64,000 nucleotides of DNA. It comes from Proteles cristata cristata. Lineage: Eukaryota; Chordata; Mammalia; Carnivora; Hyaenidae. Of the stretch, positions 11,975 to 24,483 are shown one piece after another. Every line of letters begins with the position of its first letter. Positions within the stretch are counted from its first letter, which is position 1. The notes beneath the pieces are model-generated. The model was given only the letters and a program-made list of their open reading frames with translations, was not told the origin of the DNA and made no database searches. The translations under genes and the position numbers were made by a program. The stretch spans positions 17,751-81,750 of the forward strand of contig JAESUZ010001523.1 in NCBI GenBank assembly GCA_017311185.1. Direction: 5' to 3'.

Positions 11975-12908
11975 AAAATTACCCGTTATATTTTGAAATT
12001 ATTGCAGATTCATATGAACCTATAAGAAACAATACAGAGATATCATGTACTCTATACTTAGTTTTCCCCCAATTGGGACTTTTTGCAAAACTGTAGTAAA
12101 ATATCACAGACAGGCTATTGACATTGATGCAATCCACCAATTTTATTTAGATTTCCCAGTTATATTGGTACTTATTTGTGTATGTGTAGTTCTATGCAAT
12201 TTTTATAATACCTGTGAGTTTGTGCAACCACCACCACAGTTAAGATACTGAACAATTCCATCACTACATGTTTCTCTTTTTCAGTACATCAACTTTGCTC
12301 TTACTCCTTGCCTCACTTTCACTGGCACTGAATTCTGGCAATCATCAATCTGTTCTCCATTTCTAAAATTTTGTTATTTCAAAAATGCTACATAAATTTA
12401 ATCATGCAATATGCACCCCTTTGGAGTGGCTTTTCCCCCCCCCAGAATAATTACTTGGAGATTCATCCAAGTTGATGCATGTATCAGAAGTTCATTCCTT
12501 TTAATTGCTGAATGGTATTCCATGTTATAAATGTACAACTGCTCTTTAACCAGTTGAAAAACATCTGGGGTTTGAGCTATTATGAATAAAGCTGCTATAA
12601 ACATTTGTGAATTTGTGTACAGGTTTTTGTGTGAAATAAGTTTTTATTACTATGGGTTAAATGCCCCCAAACTAAAATTGCTTGATTATATGATAGTGTT
12701 CAGTTTTATAAGAAACTAACAGTATTTTCGAGAGTGGCTATTACACTTTATGTTTTTGACATCAATGAACGAGTGATCCATTTGCTACACATCCTTGCCA
12801 GGATTTGGTGTTGTCAATATTGTTTTATTTTACATTCTGATTACTGTGTAGTGATGTTTCATCATGGTTTTAATTTGAATTTCCATAATGATTAAGAATA
12901 CTGAACAT

Positions 12909-13118
12909 TTGGGTGCCTGGGTGGCTCAGTTGGTTAAAAATCGACTTCAGCTCAGGTCATGGTCTCGCGGTTCGTGGGTTCATGCTCCGGAATTGGGCTC
13001 TGTGCTGACGGCGCAGAGCCTGGAGCCTGCTTCGGATTCTGTTTCTCGATCACTCTCTGTGCCTCCACTGCTCGTTCTCTCTCTCTCTCTCTCTCAAAAA
13101 TAAAGAAACACTTAAAAA
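12909..13118 (+). mobile_element. CAN SINE inside L1 A
   Basis: 'gggtgcctgggtggctcagt' head, 'agagcctggagcctgcttcgg' body, (CT)n, AAATAAAG tail. Perfect 15-bp duplication 'aagaatactgaacat' at 12894-12908 and 13119-13133. Confidence 0.96.
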
Positions 13119-13729
13119 AAGAATACTGAACATCTTCTATGCTTATTTGCCATCAATATACCCCTTTGATGGAGTGTCTCTTCATGCCTAGTGTGCTCAT
13201 TTTATTGAATTGTTTTTCTTTCCTTTTTACTGTTGTTTTGAGAGTTCTTCATGTATTCTATATACTATTCCTTTTCTGATATTTAGTTTGCAAATATTTT
13301 CTCTCAGTATGCAACTTGTCTTTTCCTCCTTTCAAAGGGTATTTAACAGAACAAGTGTTTTTAATTTAGATATGTACAATTTATTAATTTTTTTCCTTTT
13401 ATGGACTGTGCTTTTGTTGTCAAATGTAAGAACTCTTTGCCTAACCCTAGATTCCCAAGAACTATATGTATTTTTTCTAAAGCATTTATACTTTTAAGTT
13501 TTATATTTAAGTCCATGTGCCATTTTAAGTTATTTTTGCATAAGATATGAGTTTTAGGGTGAGATTCATCTTCGGGGGGCTATGGATATCTAATTGTTCT
13601 GGCATCACTTTTAGAAATTGCTATCCTTCCTTTATTGAATTGCTTGTTACTTTTTTCAAAAATCTATTTTGCATGTTTCTGTGGGTCTATTTCTTGGTTT
13701 TACATTTTTTCGTTGATCTATGTATCTAC

Positions 13730-13740
13730 CCCCCCCCCCA
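13730..13740 (+). repeat. Poly(C) run
   Basis: Ten to eleven consecutive C within old L1 A. Prone to slippage and sequencing error. Confidence 0.8.
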
Positions 13741-13883
13741 CCAATGCCACACTGTCTTGTTAACTGTAGCTATGTGATAATCCTTAAAATCAGAGTGATT
13801 CCTCTTGGTCAGGAGGAATTAATTTTTCTTGGTCAAGGTTGTTTTCACCATTCTAGGGTCTGTGTCTTGTTACATAAATTTTA

Positions 13884-14493
13884 TTTTTTATGAACCTTAA
13901 TTACATTTTCTTTTTTTCCCCCCTTAAATAGTTTATTGTCAAATTGGTTTACATATAACACCAAGTGCTCATCCCAACAAGTGCCCTCCTCCATGCCCAT
14001 CTCCCCTTCCCTCCCCTCACCCCCTCAGCCCTCAGTTTGTTCTCAGCATTCAAGAGTCTCCATGGTTTGCCTCCCTCTCCCCAACTATTTTACCCTTCTT
14101 CTCACCCATGGTCCTCCATTAGCTTCCTCCTAATCCACCTATATGTGCAAACATATGGTATCTGTCCTTCCCTGTCTGATTTATTTCGCTCAGCATAACA
14201 CCCTCGAGTTCCATCCATGTTGCTACAAATGCCCAGATTTCATTCTTTCTCATTGCCATGTAGAATTCCATCATAAAGATAAACCACATCTTCTTGATCC
14301 ATTCATCAGCTGATGGACACTTAGGTTCTTTCCATGTTTTGGCTATTGTTGAGAGTGCTGCTATGAACATTGGAGTACATGTGTCCCTATGCATCAGCAC
14401 TCCTGTATCCCTTGAGTAAATTCCTAGCAGTGCTACTGCTGGGTCATAGGGGAGTTCTATTAATTTTTTTGAGGAACCTCCATACTGTTTTCC
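13884..14493 (-). mobile_element. 5'-truncated young L1 inside L1 A
   Basis: Felid L1 3' end ('aaatagtttattgtcaaatt') at 13926 onward, with the ORF2 C-terminus (14119-14400 minus, motif [15 protein letters not shown]). The flanks 'acataaatttta' (13872-13883) and 'acgtaaatttta' (14494-14505) act as target duplication. Between the left flank and the L1 3' end lies a T-run, about 20 bp of non-L1 sequence and a second T/C run, possibly a short 3' transduction. Confidence 0.9.
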
Positions 14494-15541
14494 ACGTAAA
14501 TTTTAGATTAAGCCTGTGTATGTCTGAAGCATACCTTGCTAAGATTTTTTAAGGAATTGCATTACATTTAAAAATCCATTTGGGGAGAACTAATATATTT
14601 ACTATGTTGAGTCTTCCAATTTATTAACATGGCTATTTACCTCCATTTATTTGCCTTTTGACTTTCTTCATCCACATTTTATAATATTCCACATACATAT
14701 TCTGTACATGTTTTGTTAAGTGTATGCCCTAACTATTTCATTTTCCTTGGAGAGATTATAAATGGTATTGTGTTGTAAATTTTATTTTCCACATTTTCAC
14801 TATTAATATATGGAAATATAGTTGGGTTTTTTGTGTTGATCTTATGTGACCTTCTGAAATCATTTATTATTTCTAATATGGTTTTTTGTAGATTCCCTGG
14901 GACTTTGTATTTGGACAGTCATGTATCTGCAACATTATTTCTTCCTTTGCAGTATGCATGCTCCTCCCCCTGCTTTTTGTGACTTATTGCAGTAGCTATA
15001 ACTTCTAGTACTATGTTGAATGAGTGTGGTAACAGAAGACACCCTTGTCTTGTCTTATTCCTGATATTTGGAGGGATACATTCAGTCTTTGACAGTTAAA
15101 TGTAATATTAGCTGTAGGTTTTTGGCTCATGTTCTTTATCATTTTGAGGAAATCCCCTTCTATTCCCAATTAGCTGAGAGTTTTTGTCAAAAATTGGTAT
15201 TGCATTTTGTCAAATGCTTTTCTTAATCACCTGAAATGATCTTATGATTTTTATCTTGCCTAAAAATATGGTAGATTACACCAAATGAATTTCAAATATC
15301 TCACCATCTCTGCATATTTGTTATCAAGGACACTTGGCTATTGTGCATAATTCTTTTTATACATTCTTGAATTTCATTTGATATTTTGTTGATGATTTTG
15401 CATCTATGCTTTTGAGAGACTTTGAAATATAGTCTTTTTTGTAATTTTTTTCTGGTTTGTTATCAGGGTAATACTGCCCTCAAATAATGAGCTGGTAAAT
15501 GTTCCCACCTCTTTATTTTTTGAAAGAGACTGTATAAAGGT

Positions 15542-15566
15542 GGTGGAGGTTTTTTTTTTTTTTTCC
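15542..15566 (+). repeat. Poly(T) run
   Basis: Long T tract within old L1 A sequence. Confidence 0.7.
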
Positions 15567-15624
15567 TTAAATACTTGGTAGAATTCTTCAGTAGAAACAT
15601 CTAGATCTAAAAATGTGTTTTTCA

Positions 15625-16505
15625 AAACAATTCAGTGAAAAAATGGGCAGAAGATATGAACAGACACTTCTCCAAAGAGGATATCCAGATGGCCAACAGA
15701 CACATGAAACGATGCTCAGCATCCCTCCTCATCAGGGAAATACAAATCAAAACCACACTGAGATACCACCTCACGCTGGTCAGGGTGGCTAAAATGAGCA
15801 AATCAGAGGACTCTAGATGCTGGCGAGGATGTGGAGAAATGGGCACCATCCTACATTGTTGGTGCGAATGTAAACTGGTGCAGCCCCTCTGGAAAACAGC
15901 ATGGAGGTTCCTCAAAAAATTAACAATAGAACTCCCCTATGACCCAGCAATAGCACTGCTAGGAACTTACCCAAGGGATACTGAAATGCTGATGCATAGG
16001 AGCACATGTACCCCAATGTTCATAGCAGCACTCTCCACAATAGCCAAAACATGGAAAGAGCCTAAGTGTCCATCAGCGGACGAATGGATCAAGAAGATGT
16101 GGTTTATCTATACCATGGAATACTACATGGCAATGAGAAAGAATGAAGTCCGGCCTGTGTAGCAACATGGATGGACCTTGAGGGTGTTATGCTGAGAGAA
16201 ATAAGTCAGGCAGAGAAGGACAAATATTATATGTTTGCACTTATAGGAGGATTAGGGGGAACTTAACGGAAGACCGCGGGGGAGAAGAATGGGGGAAATA
16301 GTGGGGGAAAGGGAGAGAGGCAAGCCATGAGAGACTCTTGAATGCTGAGAACAAACTGAGGACTGATGAGTGTGGGTGGGGGAGATGGGCATGGAGGAGG
16401 GCACTTGTGGGGATGAGCACTGGGTTTTATATGGAAACCAACTTGACAATAAACTATTTGTTTAAAAAAGTAATAAAATCAGTTTAAAGCCTCTAAAAAA
16501 TAAAT
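15625..16505 (+). mobile_element. 5'-truncated young L1 inside L1 A
   Basis: Plus-strand L1 containing the ORF2 C-terminus (15635-16162; [20 protein letters not shown] region, then [17 protein letters not shown]) and the 3' UTR ending 'acaataaactatttgttt' with an AAATAAA-rich tail. Near 16150 the frame departs from the KNEIWPCVATW seen in sister copies, so it is frameshifted. Perfect 16-bp duplication 'aaaaatgtgtttttca' at 15609-15624 and 16506-16521. Confidence 0.95.
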
Positions 16506-16928
16506 AAAAATGTGTTTTTCAGAAGCTTTGAAATCACAAAGTCTATATATTTAATGGTTTTAAGTCTATTCAGATTATCTCTTTTGCTTGATTTTTTTTT
16601 CAGGTAATTGATCCATTTCTTCTAGATTGTAGAATTTGTTAGTGCAATGTTGTTTATAATATTGTTTTATTATTTGTTAATGGCTGTACAATCCATAGTA
16701 ATAGCCCTTATTTAATTCCTAGTATTGACTGTGTCTTCTCTCCATTTTTGTCTGTCTTGCCAAGAGGGTTATCATTTTATTGATTTTTTTCCAAAGCATC
16801 AGCTTTTTGTTTTCTGGATTTTTTCCATTTCATTTCCATTCCCAACTTCATTTATTTCTTCTGTTTATTTTTTCCCTTTTTCTTGCTTTGGGCTTATTTT
16901 GCTTTTTTATTTGTACTTTCTTTTTTTA

Positions 16929-17095
16929 GTCTATTTTTGAGAGATAGAGACAGAGACTGCATGAGTGAGGGAGGGGAAGAGAAAGAGACAGAGAATACCA
17001 CGCAGGATCTGAACTGTCAGCTCATAGCCTGATGTGGGGCTCGAACCCATGAACTGAGAGATCATAAACCCGAGCCAAAGTCAAGAGTCAAACAC
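16929..17095 (-). mobile_element. CAN SINE, head missing
   Basis: 'tatttttgagagatagagac' through 'gggctcgaacccatgaact' and 'ccgagccaaagtcaagagtc', then the similarity stops before the final head sequence. No clear duplication; likely an older or truncated copy. Confidence 0.85.
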
Positions 17096-18723
17096 TTCCT
17101 TTGTAGTTTCTTGAAGTAGGACTTTAGAATATTGATCTCAGATCTTTGTTTCTAATATAAGCATTTAGTACTATAAATTTGTCTCAGAACTTCTTTAGCT
17201 GCATCTCATATATTAATATGTTTTATTTTTATTTACATTCAATTCTTTGTATTTTTAATTTCCTTTGGGGTTTCCTCTTTGACCTATGTGTTATTTAGAA
17301 ATGTGTTTAATTTAAAGTGAAAAACAGGGAAACTGTTGTACTTTTGTCATTTATCTTTTAGTTTGATTTCACTACGGTCAGATAACATAATCTGTAAGGT
17401 TTTAATTATTTAAAATTTGTTGATGTTTGTATTATAATGCAGGGTATGGTCTGTTTTAATGAATATTTTTATACATTTAACATTGTGTAGTGCTGTTGGG
17501 TTGAGTATTCTGTTAATTTCAAAGAAATCTTATTGATTGACTGTGTTTGCAATTTTTCTATATAATTGCTGTTTTTATGTCTAATGGTTCTATCAATTGC
17601 TGAGATGAGTAAGGGTGTTGAAGTTTCCAACTGCAATTGTTGATTTATCTATTTCTCCTTACAGCTTCATCAGGTTTTATTTCTTGTTTTGAAACTATTA
17701 TTTGGTGCATACACATTTTAGGATCATTGTGTCTTCTTGCTGCATTGATTATTTTTCTGTTATTTAATATACCTTGTTATCTTTAGTAATTGTCTTTGCT
17801 ATGATATCTACTTTCTCTGATATAAACATCCACTTCTGCTCTGTTTTGGATTAATTATTGCATAGTATATCTTTTTCAATCTTTTTACATTGAGCATGTC
17901 TATACCGTTGTATTTTAAGGGAATACTTGTAAACAACATATATTTGGATTCTACTCTTTTATTTACTGTGCCAATTTCAGTGTTTTCATTGGTGCACTTA
18001 GACCATTTATATTTAAGATAATCATTGATTTTTATTATTTTCTTATTTTTTGTGGTAAAATATACATTATATAATATTTATCATTTTAACGATTTGTGGA
18101 TGTATAATTCAGTTGACATTAAACACATTTGCAATATTATCCATTTTTCATTACTATCTATAGCCAAAATTTTTCACCATCCTGAACATAAACTCTATAC
18201 TTATTGATCAACAACTTCCTATTTCCCCTACTCCATCTTTTCATAACCGTTATGCTACTTCCTGTCTTTATGAATCAGACTATTCTAGGTACTGCATATA
18301 AATGGAATCATGTAATATTTCTATTTATGTCTCTGGCTTAATTAACATATTTTCGAGGCCCATGCATGGTGTAAAATATATCAAAATTTGATTCTTTTTC
18401 TCTGGCTGAATAATATTCCATCGTATGTTTATACTACATTTTGTTTGTCCACTTATCTATGAATAAGTACATGGGATTTCCCCCTCTTTTTGTAAATAAC
18501 ACTGCTATAAACATTAGTGTAAAAATATCTGTTTGAATCTCTGCTTTAAATTCTGTTTGACATATTCTCAGTAGTGGAGTGGAGTTGCTGGATCATGTGG
18601 CAGTTGTTTTGTGTTTAAATCTTTGAGAAATCACCAAACAATTTCCCCAATTTTCTGCACAACTTTCATTCCCACTGGTAAGGCACAGATTTCTAATTTC
18701 TCCACATCTTTACCAATGCTTAT

Positions 18724-18908
18724 CTTTTAATTCTTTATTTTTGAGATAGAGAGAGCGAGAAAAGAGGGGGGAAATGGGGACAGAGGATCTGTCATGGGCC
18801 CCATGCTGACAGCAGGGAGTCCGATGTGAGTCCTGAACTGGCCAGCCACGAGATCATGACCTGAGCGAAAGTCAGATACTTAAATGGTCTGAGCCACTCA
18901 GGCACCCA
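18724..18908 (-). mobile_element. CAN SINE inside L1 B
   Basis: Reverse-complement SINEC: 'tttatttttgagatagagag' to 'gagccactcaggcaccca'. Perfect 12-bp duplication 'accaatgcttat' at 18712-18723 and 18909-18920. Confidence 0.94.
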
Positions 18909-19225
18909 ACCAATGCTTATTTTATGTTTCGTCTCTTTGACTTTAATAATATCCATCCTAATACGTATGAAATGGTATTTCATTGTGGGTTTTTTAATTT
19001 CTTTAATGATTAATAATGTTGAGAATCTATTTTATGTGCTTATTGTCCATTGGTATGTCTTATTTTTAGAGAAATGTCTATTCAAGTCCTTTGCTCATTT
19101 TTGATATAGATTTTTTGTTGTTGTTTGGTTGTAGCTTTTTATGTACTCTGGGCACTAATCACTTATAAGATTTACTAATATTTTTTCCAATTCTCTAGTC
19201 TTTGATGGGTAAATTTTCTTAATTT

Positions 19226-19227
<2 letters not shown>

Positions 19228-19289
<62 letters not shown>

Positions 19290-19290
19290 T
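19228..19290 (+). repeat. (TTTC)n microsatellite in the L1 tail
   Basis: About 16 TTTC units lie between the target duplication and the L1 3' end. In the L1 orientation it is a (GAAA)n-modified poly(A) tail. Confidence 0.95.
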
Positions 19291-19394
19291 ACAAATAATT
19301 TATTGTCAAGTTGGTTTCCATATAACACCCAGTGCTCATTGCCACAAGTGCCCCCTAACGTGCCCATCCCCCCCATCCATCAGTCCTCAGATTT

Positions 19395-19611
19395 TTTTTT
19401 TTAAATATTTTTATTTATTTCTAGGAGAAAGAGATTGAGAGACAGCGTGAGCAGGGGAGGGTCAGAGAGAGAGGGAGTCACAGACCAAAACAGGCTCCAG
19501 GCTCCGAGTTAGTCAGCACAGAGCCCGATCGTGGGGCTCGAACCCACGAACCGCGAGATCATGACCCAAGCGAAAGTCGGACGCTTAACCGACTAAGCCA
19601 CCCAGGCGCCC
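19395..19611 (-). mobile_element. CAN SINE inside the full-length L1 3' UTR
   Basis: Near-consensus young SINEC: head 'gccacccaggcgcccc' and 'ggggctcgaacccacgaacc'. Perfect 14-bp duplication 'cagtcctcagattt' at 19381-19394 and 19612-19625. It must be younger than the L1 it interrupts. Confidence 0.96.
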
Positions 19612-19724
19612 CAGTCCTCAGATTTGTCAGCATTCAAGATTTGTCTCAGGTTAACCTCTCTCCCTTTCCCCCACCATTTCCCCCCATCTTCTCCCCCATG
19701 GTCCTCAGTTAAGATTCCTCCAAA

Positions 19725-22700
19725 TCATCCTATACGTGCAAACATATGATATTTGTCCTTCTCTGCCTGACTTATTTCGCTCAGCATAACACCCTCAAGG
19801 TCCATCCATGTTGCTACACATGGCCAGATTTCATTGTTTCTCATTGCCATGTAGTATTCCATCATATAGATAAACCACATCTTCTTGATCCATTCGTCCG
19901 TTGATGGACACTTAGGCTCTTTCCATGTTTTGGCTATTGTTGAAGTGCTGCTATGAACATTGGGGTACATGTGCTCCTATGCATCAGCATTTCTATATCC
20001 CTTGGATAAATTCCTAGCAGTGATATTGCTTGGTCATAAGGGAGTTCCACTGTTAATTTTTTGAGAAACCTCCACGCTGTTTTCCAGAGGGGCTGCACCA
20101 GTTTGCATTCCCATCAACAGTGTAGGAGGGTGCCCGTTTCTCCACATCCTCACTAGTATCTAGAGTTCTCTGATTTGCTCATTTTAGCCCCTCTGACTGG
20201 CGTGAGTTGGTCTCTCAGTGTGGTTTTGATTTGTATTTCTCTGATGAGGAGGGATGCTGAGCATCGTTTCATGTGTCTGTTGGCCATCTGGATGTCCTCT
20301 TTGGAGAAGTGGCTGTTCATATCTTCTGCCCATTTCTTCACTGGGTTGTTTGTTTTTTGGGTGTGGAGTTTGGTGAGTTCCTTATAGATTTTGGATATTA
20401 ACCTTTTATCTGATATGTCATTTGCAACTATCTTTTCCCATTCCATTGGTTGCCTATTAGTTTTGTGGGTTGTTTCCTTTGCCATGAAACTTTTAATCTT
20501 GATGAGGTCCCAAACGTTTATTTTTGCTCTTGATTCCCTTGCTTTGGGGGATGTGTCAAGTAAGAAATTGCTGCGGTGGAGGTCAAGGAGGTTGTTTCCT
20601 GCTTTCTCCTCTAGGGTTTTGATGATTTCCAGTCTCACATTCAGTTCCTTTATCCATTTTGAGTATATTTTTTGTATGTTGTGAGAAATTTATCTAGTTT
20701 CATTCTTCTGCATGTTGCTGTCCAGTTCTCCCAGCATCATCTGTTAATGAGGCTGTCTTTTTTTCATTGGATACTCTTTCCTGCTTTGTCAAAGATTAGT
20801 TGGCTGTACATTTTTGGGTCAAAGTCTGAGTTCTCTATTCTATTCCATTGGTCTATACGTCTGTTTTTGTGCCAATACCATAGTGTATTCATGATGACAG
20901 CTTTGTAATAGAGGCTAAAGTCTGGGATGGTGATACCTCCCGTTTTGGATTTATTCTTCATATTACTTTGGATATTCGGGGTCTTTTGTGGTTCCATAAA
21001 AATTTGAGGATAGTTTGTTCTAGTTTTGAGAAGTATGCTGGTGCAATTTTGATTGGAATTGCATTGAATGTGTAGATTGCTTTGGGTAGTAATGACATTT
21101 GAACTATATTTATTCTTCCTATCCATGAGCATTGAAAGTTTTTTCCATTTCTTTGTGTCTTCTTCAATTTCCTTCATAAGATTTCTATAGTTTTCATCAT
21201 TTTGTATCCTTGGTTAGGTTTATTCTTGGGTATTTTATGGTTTTTTGTGCAATTGTGAATGGAATCAGCTACCTGATTTCTCTTTCTGTTCCTTCATTGT
21301 TGGTGTATAAAAATGGAACCGATTTCTGTACGTTGATTTTGTATCCTGCAACTTTCCTGAATTCTTGGATCAGTTCCAGTAGGCTTCTGGTGGAGTCTTT
21401 CGGGTTTTCTATGTAGCGTATCATGTAGTCTGCGAAAAGTGAAAGTTTGACCTCCTCTTTGCCAATGCTGATGCCTTTGATTTCCTTTTGTTGTCTGATG
21501 GGTGATGTTAGAACTTCCAGCACTATGTTAATCAAGAGTGGTGAGAGTGGACATCCCTGTCGTGTTCCTGATCTCAGGGGGAAAGCTCTCAGTGTTTCCC
21601 CGTTGAGGATGATGTTAGCTGAAGGTTTCTCATAGATGGCTTTTATGATGCTAAGTAGGTTCCTTCTATCCCAACTTTCTCTAGAGTCTTTATTAAGAAG
21701 GGATGCTGTATTTTGTCAAATGCTTTTTCTGCATGTATCGACAGGATTGTATGGTTTTTATCTTTTCTTTTGTTGATGTGATGTATCACATTGATTCATT
21801 TGGGAATGTTAAACCGGTCCTGTAGCCCAGGAATGAATCCCACTTGATCTTGGTGGATGATTCTTTTTATGTGCTGTTGGATTCTATTTGCCAGTATCTT
21901 GTTGAGGATTTTTGCAACCATATGCATCAAGGATTTTGGCCTGTAGATCTCTTTTTTTGCTGGATCTCTGTCTGGCTTGGGAATCAGAGTGATGCTGGCT
22001 TCATAAAATGAGTCTGGGAGTTTTCCCTCGATTTCTATTTTTTGGAATAGCTTGAGAAGGACTGGGATTAGTTCTGTTTTAAGCATCAGGTAGAAATCCC
22101 CGGGGAAGCCAATAGGTCCTGGACTCTTATTTGTTGGGAGATTTTTTACCACTGATTTGATTGCCTCACTAGTTATGGGTCTGTTCAGATTTCCTATCTC
22201 TTCCCGTGAAAAAGTGGTAGTGGGTGTGCTTTTAGGAATTTGTCCATTTTTTCTAAGTTGTACAATTTGTTGGCATATAATCTTTCATAGTATTCCCTGT
22301 AATTGCCTGTATTTCTGAGGGGTTGGCTGTAGTAAATTCATTTTCATTCATGGTTTTGTTGCTATTTGCTATTTGGTTGCTCTCTCTTTTCTTTTTGAGA
22401 AGCCTGTCTAGAGGTTTGTCAAGTTTGTTTATTTTTTCAAAAAACCAACTCTTGGTTTCATTGATCTGTTCAATTGTTTCTTTGGTCTTGATGTTTATTT
22501 CTGATCTGATTTTTACTATTTCTCTTCTTCTACTGGGTTTAGGGCAGTCTTGTTGCTCTGCCTCTAGTTCCTTTAGTTGAGCTATTAGATTTTGGACTTG
22601 TGCTTTTTCTAGTTTCTTGAAATAGGCCTGGAGTGCAATGTACTTTGCTCTTAGGACTGCCTTTACCGCATCCCATAGAGTTTGGATTGTTGTGTTTTCA

Positions 22701-23550
22701 TTTTCATTTCTTTCCATATATTTTTAAATTTCCTTTCTAATTGCCTGACTGGCCCATTCATTCTTCAGTAGGGTGTTTTTTAACCTACATGTTTTTGGAT
22801 GTATTCCAGACTTCTTCCTGTAATTGATTTCAAGTGTCAAAGGATTATGATCTGAGAGCGTGCATGGTATGATCTCAATTCTTTTATATTTATTGAGGTC
22901 TACTTTATGTCCCAGTATGTGATCTATCTTGGAGAATGTGCCATGCACACTTGAGAAGAAAGTGAATTCCCTGGCCTCAGGATGTAGAGTTCTAAATATA
23001 TCTGTCAGATCCATCTGGTCCAATGTGTCTTTCAAGTCCGTTATTTCTTTGTGATTTTCTGTCTGGTTGACCTCTCCATTGCTATAAGCGGAGTTGAAGT
23101 CCCCTGCTCTTAGCACATTCTTATCTATAAGCTTGTTTCTGTTTGTGGTTAATTGTTTTACATATTTAGGTGCTCCCATATTTGGTGCATAGACATTTAT
23201 GATAGTAGTTATTCCTGATGGATAGACCCTGTAATTATTATGTAGTGACCTTCTTCATCTCTTGTTATTGTCTTTAATTTAAAGTCCAGTTTGACTGATG
23301 TAAGTATGGCTACTCCGGCTTTTTTTTAATTTCCAGTAGCATGATATATATTTCTCCATCCCCTTACTTTTAATCTGAAGGTATCTTCCAGTCTAAAATG
23401 AGTTTCTTATAGACAGCATATTGATGGATTTTGTTTTTTTATCCATTCTACTACCCTATGTCTTTTGATTGAAGCATTCAGCCCATTTACATTCAGTGTT
23501 ATTATTGAGATATGTGTGTTGAGAGTCTTTGTGTCCTTTGTGGGATTCAT
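19725..23550 (-). pseudogene. L1 ORF2 (endonuclease / reverse transcriptase), broken
   Basis: ORF2 protein nicks target DNA and reverse-transcribes L1 RNA at the nick; SINEs borrow it. The ATG at 23548-23550 opens MNPTKDTKTLNT followed by ISIITLNVNGLN, the start of the APE-like endonuclease. Endonuclease landmarks follow: GDFN near 23110, SKIDHILG near 22925 and SDHNPL near 22845. An in-frame TAA at 22724-22726 interrupts the frame. The linker (22253-22717) has a coiled Lys/Glu-rich stretch. The reverse transcriptase starts with [11 protein letters not shown] (about 22130), and the catalytic loop reads FADY (21425-21436) instead of FADD, a GAC to TAC change at the second catalytic Asp. The C-terminal region ([14 protein letters not shown]) ends in a TGA at 19725-19727, a few codons before the usual GGLGGT terminus. 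The length, about 1,275 codons, is normal for ORF2. Several frameshifts are present, so no functional product is expected. Confidence 0.9.
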
Positions 23551-23596
23551 GTTTGTGGTGGTATGTATGGTATCTTTGTTCCTTGCAACATTTCCT

Positions 23597-24483
23597 TTAA
23601 AGCGTCCCCCTTAGGATTTCTTGTAGGGCTGGCTTAGTGGTGACAAATTCTCTCAACTTCGGTTTATTTGGAAAGACTTATCTCTCTTTCTATTTTGAAT
23701 GACAAGCTTGCTGGATAGAGGATTCTTGGCTGCATATTTTTTCTGTTCATCACATTGACGATCTGCCATTCCCTTCTGGCCTGCCAAGTTTCAGTAGATA
23801 GGTCTGTCACCACTCTGGTAGGTTTCCCCTTGTATGTTAGGGCCCTTTTCTCCCTGGCTGCTTTCAAAATTTTCTTTGTCCCTATATTTTGACATTTTTA
23901 CTATGATATGCCTTGCAGAAGGTCAATTCAAATTACGTCTGAGGGGAGTCCTCTGAGCCTCTTGTATTTCAACGTTTACTTCTTTTACGAGATTGGGGAA
24001 GTTCTCTGCTATAATTTGTTCCAGGACTCCTTCAGCACCTTTCCCTCTCTCTTCCTCTTCTGGGATTCCTATGATATGGCTATTGTTGCGGTTGACCGTA
24101 TCACTGAGCTCTCAAACTCTTCTTTCATGTTCCTCGATCAGTTTGTCTATTTTTTTGTCAACTTCTTGTTTTTCTATAATGGTGTCTTCTAAATCACTTA
24201 TTCTCCTTTCTGCCTCTTCAATCCGTGCATTGGAGTCCTCTAATTTATTGTGTATCTCATTTATCGCATTTTTTAATTTCTCATGGCTATTTTTATTCTC
24301 CATTTTGTCTGTAGCCATTGTTTATTTGATATCCCCTATGCTTTTTTCAAGATCAGCTATTAATTTTATGATTATTAATCTAAAATCTTGTTCATTTATG
24401 CTGCTTATATCTGTTTTGAGCCGTTCATTAGCTGTCAATTCTTCTGGAAGTTTCTTTGGGGGAGAGCTTTTTCATTTCGTCAT
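23597..24483 (-). pseudogene. L1 ORF1 (RNA-binding chaperone), broken
   Basis: ORF1 protein is a trimeric RNA-binding protein that packages L1 RNA. The probable start ATG (24481-24483) is followed at codon 4 by TGA, consistent with CpG decay of CGA. The middle shows a coiled coil (24112-24318: KLEDSNARIEEAERRISDLED with heptad spacing). The C-terminal domain (23664-23867) has KAAREKRALTYKGKPTRVV, STETWQARREW and ILYPASLSFKI, the familiar ORF1 C-terminal signature. The last residues FVTTKPALQEILRGTL end at TAA 23597-23599. The span is not a multiple of three, so at least one frameshift is present. About 46 bases separate its stop from the ORF2 start. Confidence 0.87.

Noticed and set aside
15635..16162. 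175-codon frame as a host gene
   Set aside because: It is the C-terminal part of L1 ORF2 in a truncated copy with perfect target duplications.
19228..19290. CRISPR-like regular repeat
   Set aside because: Four-base units without spacers, at the tail of an L1: a microsatellite.
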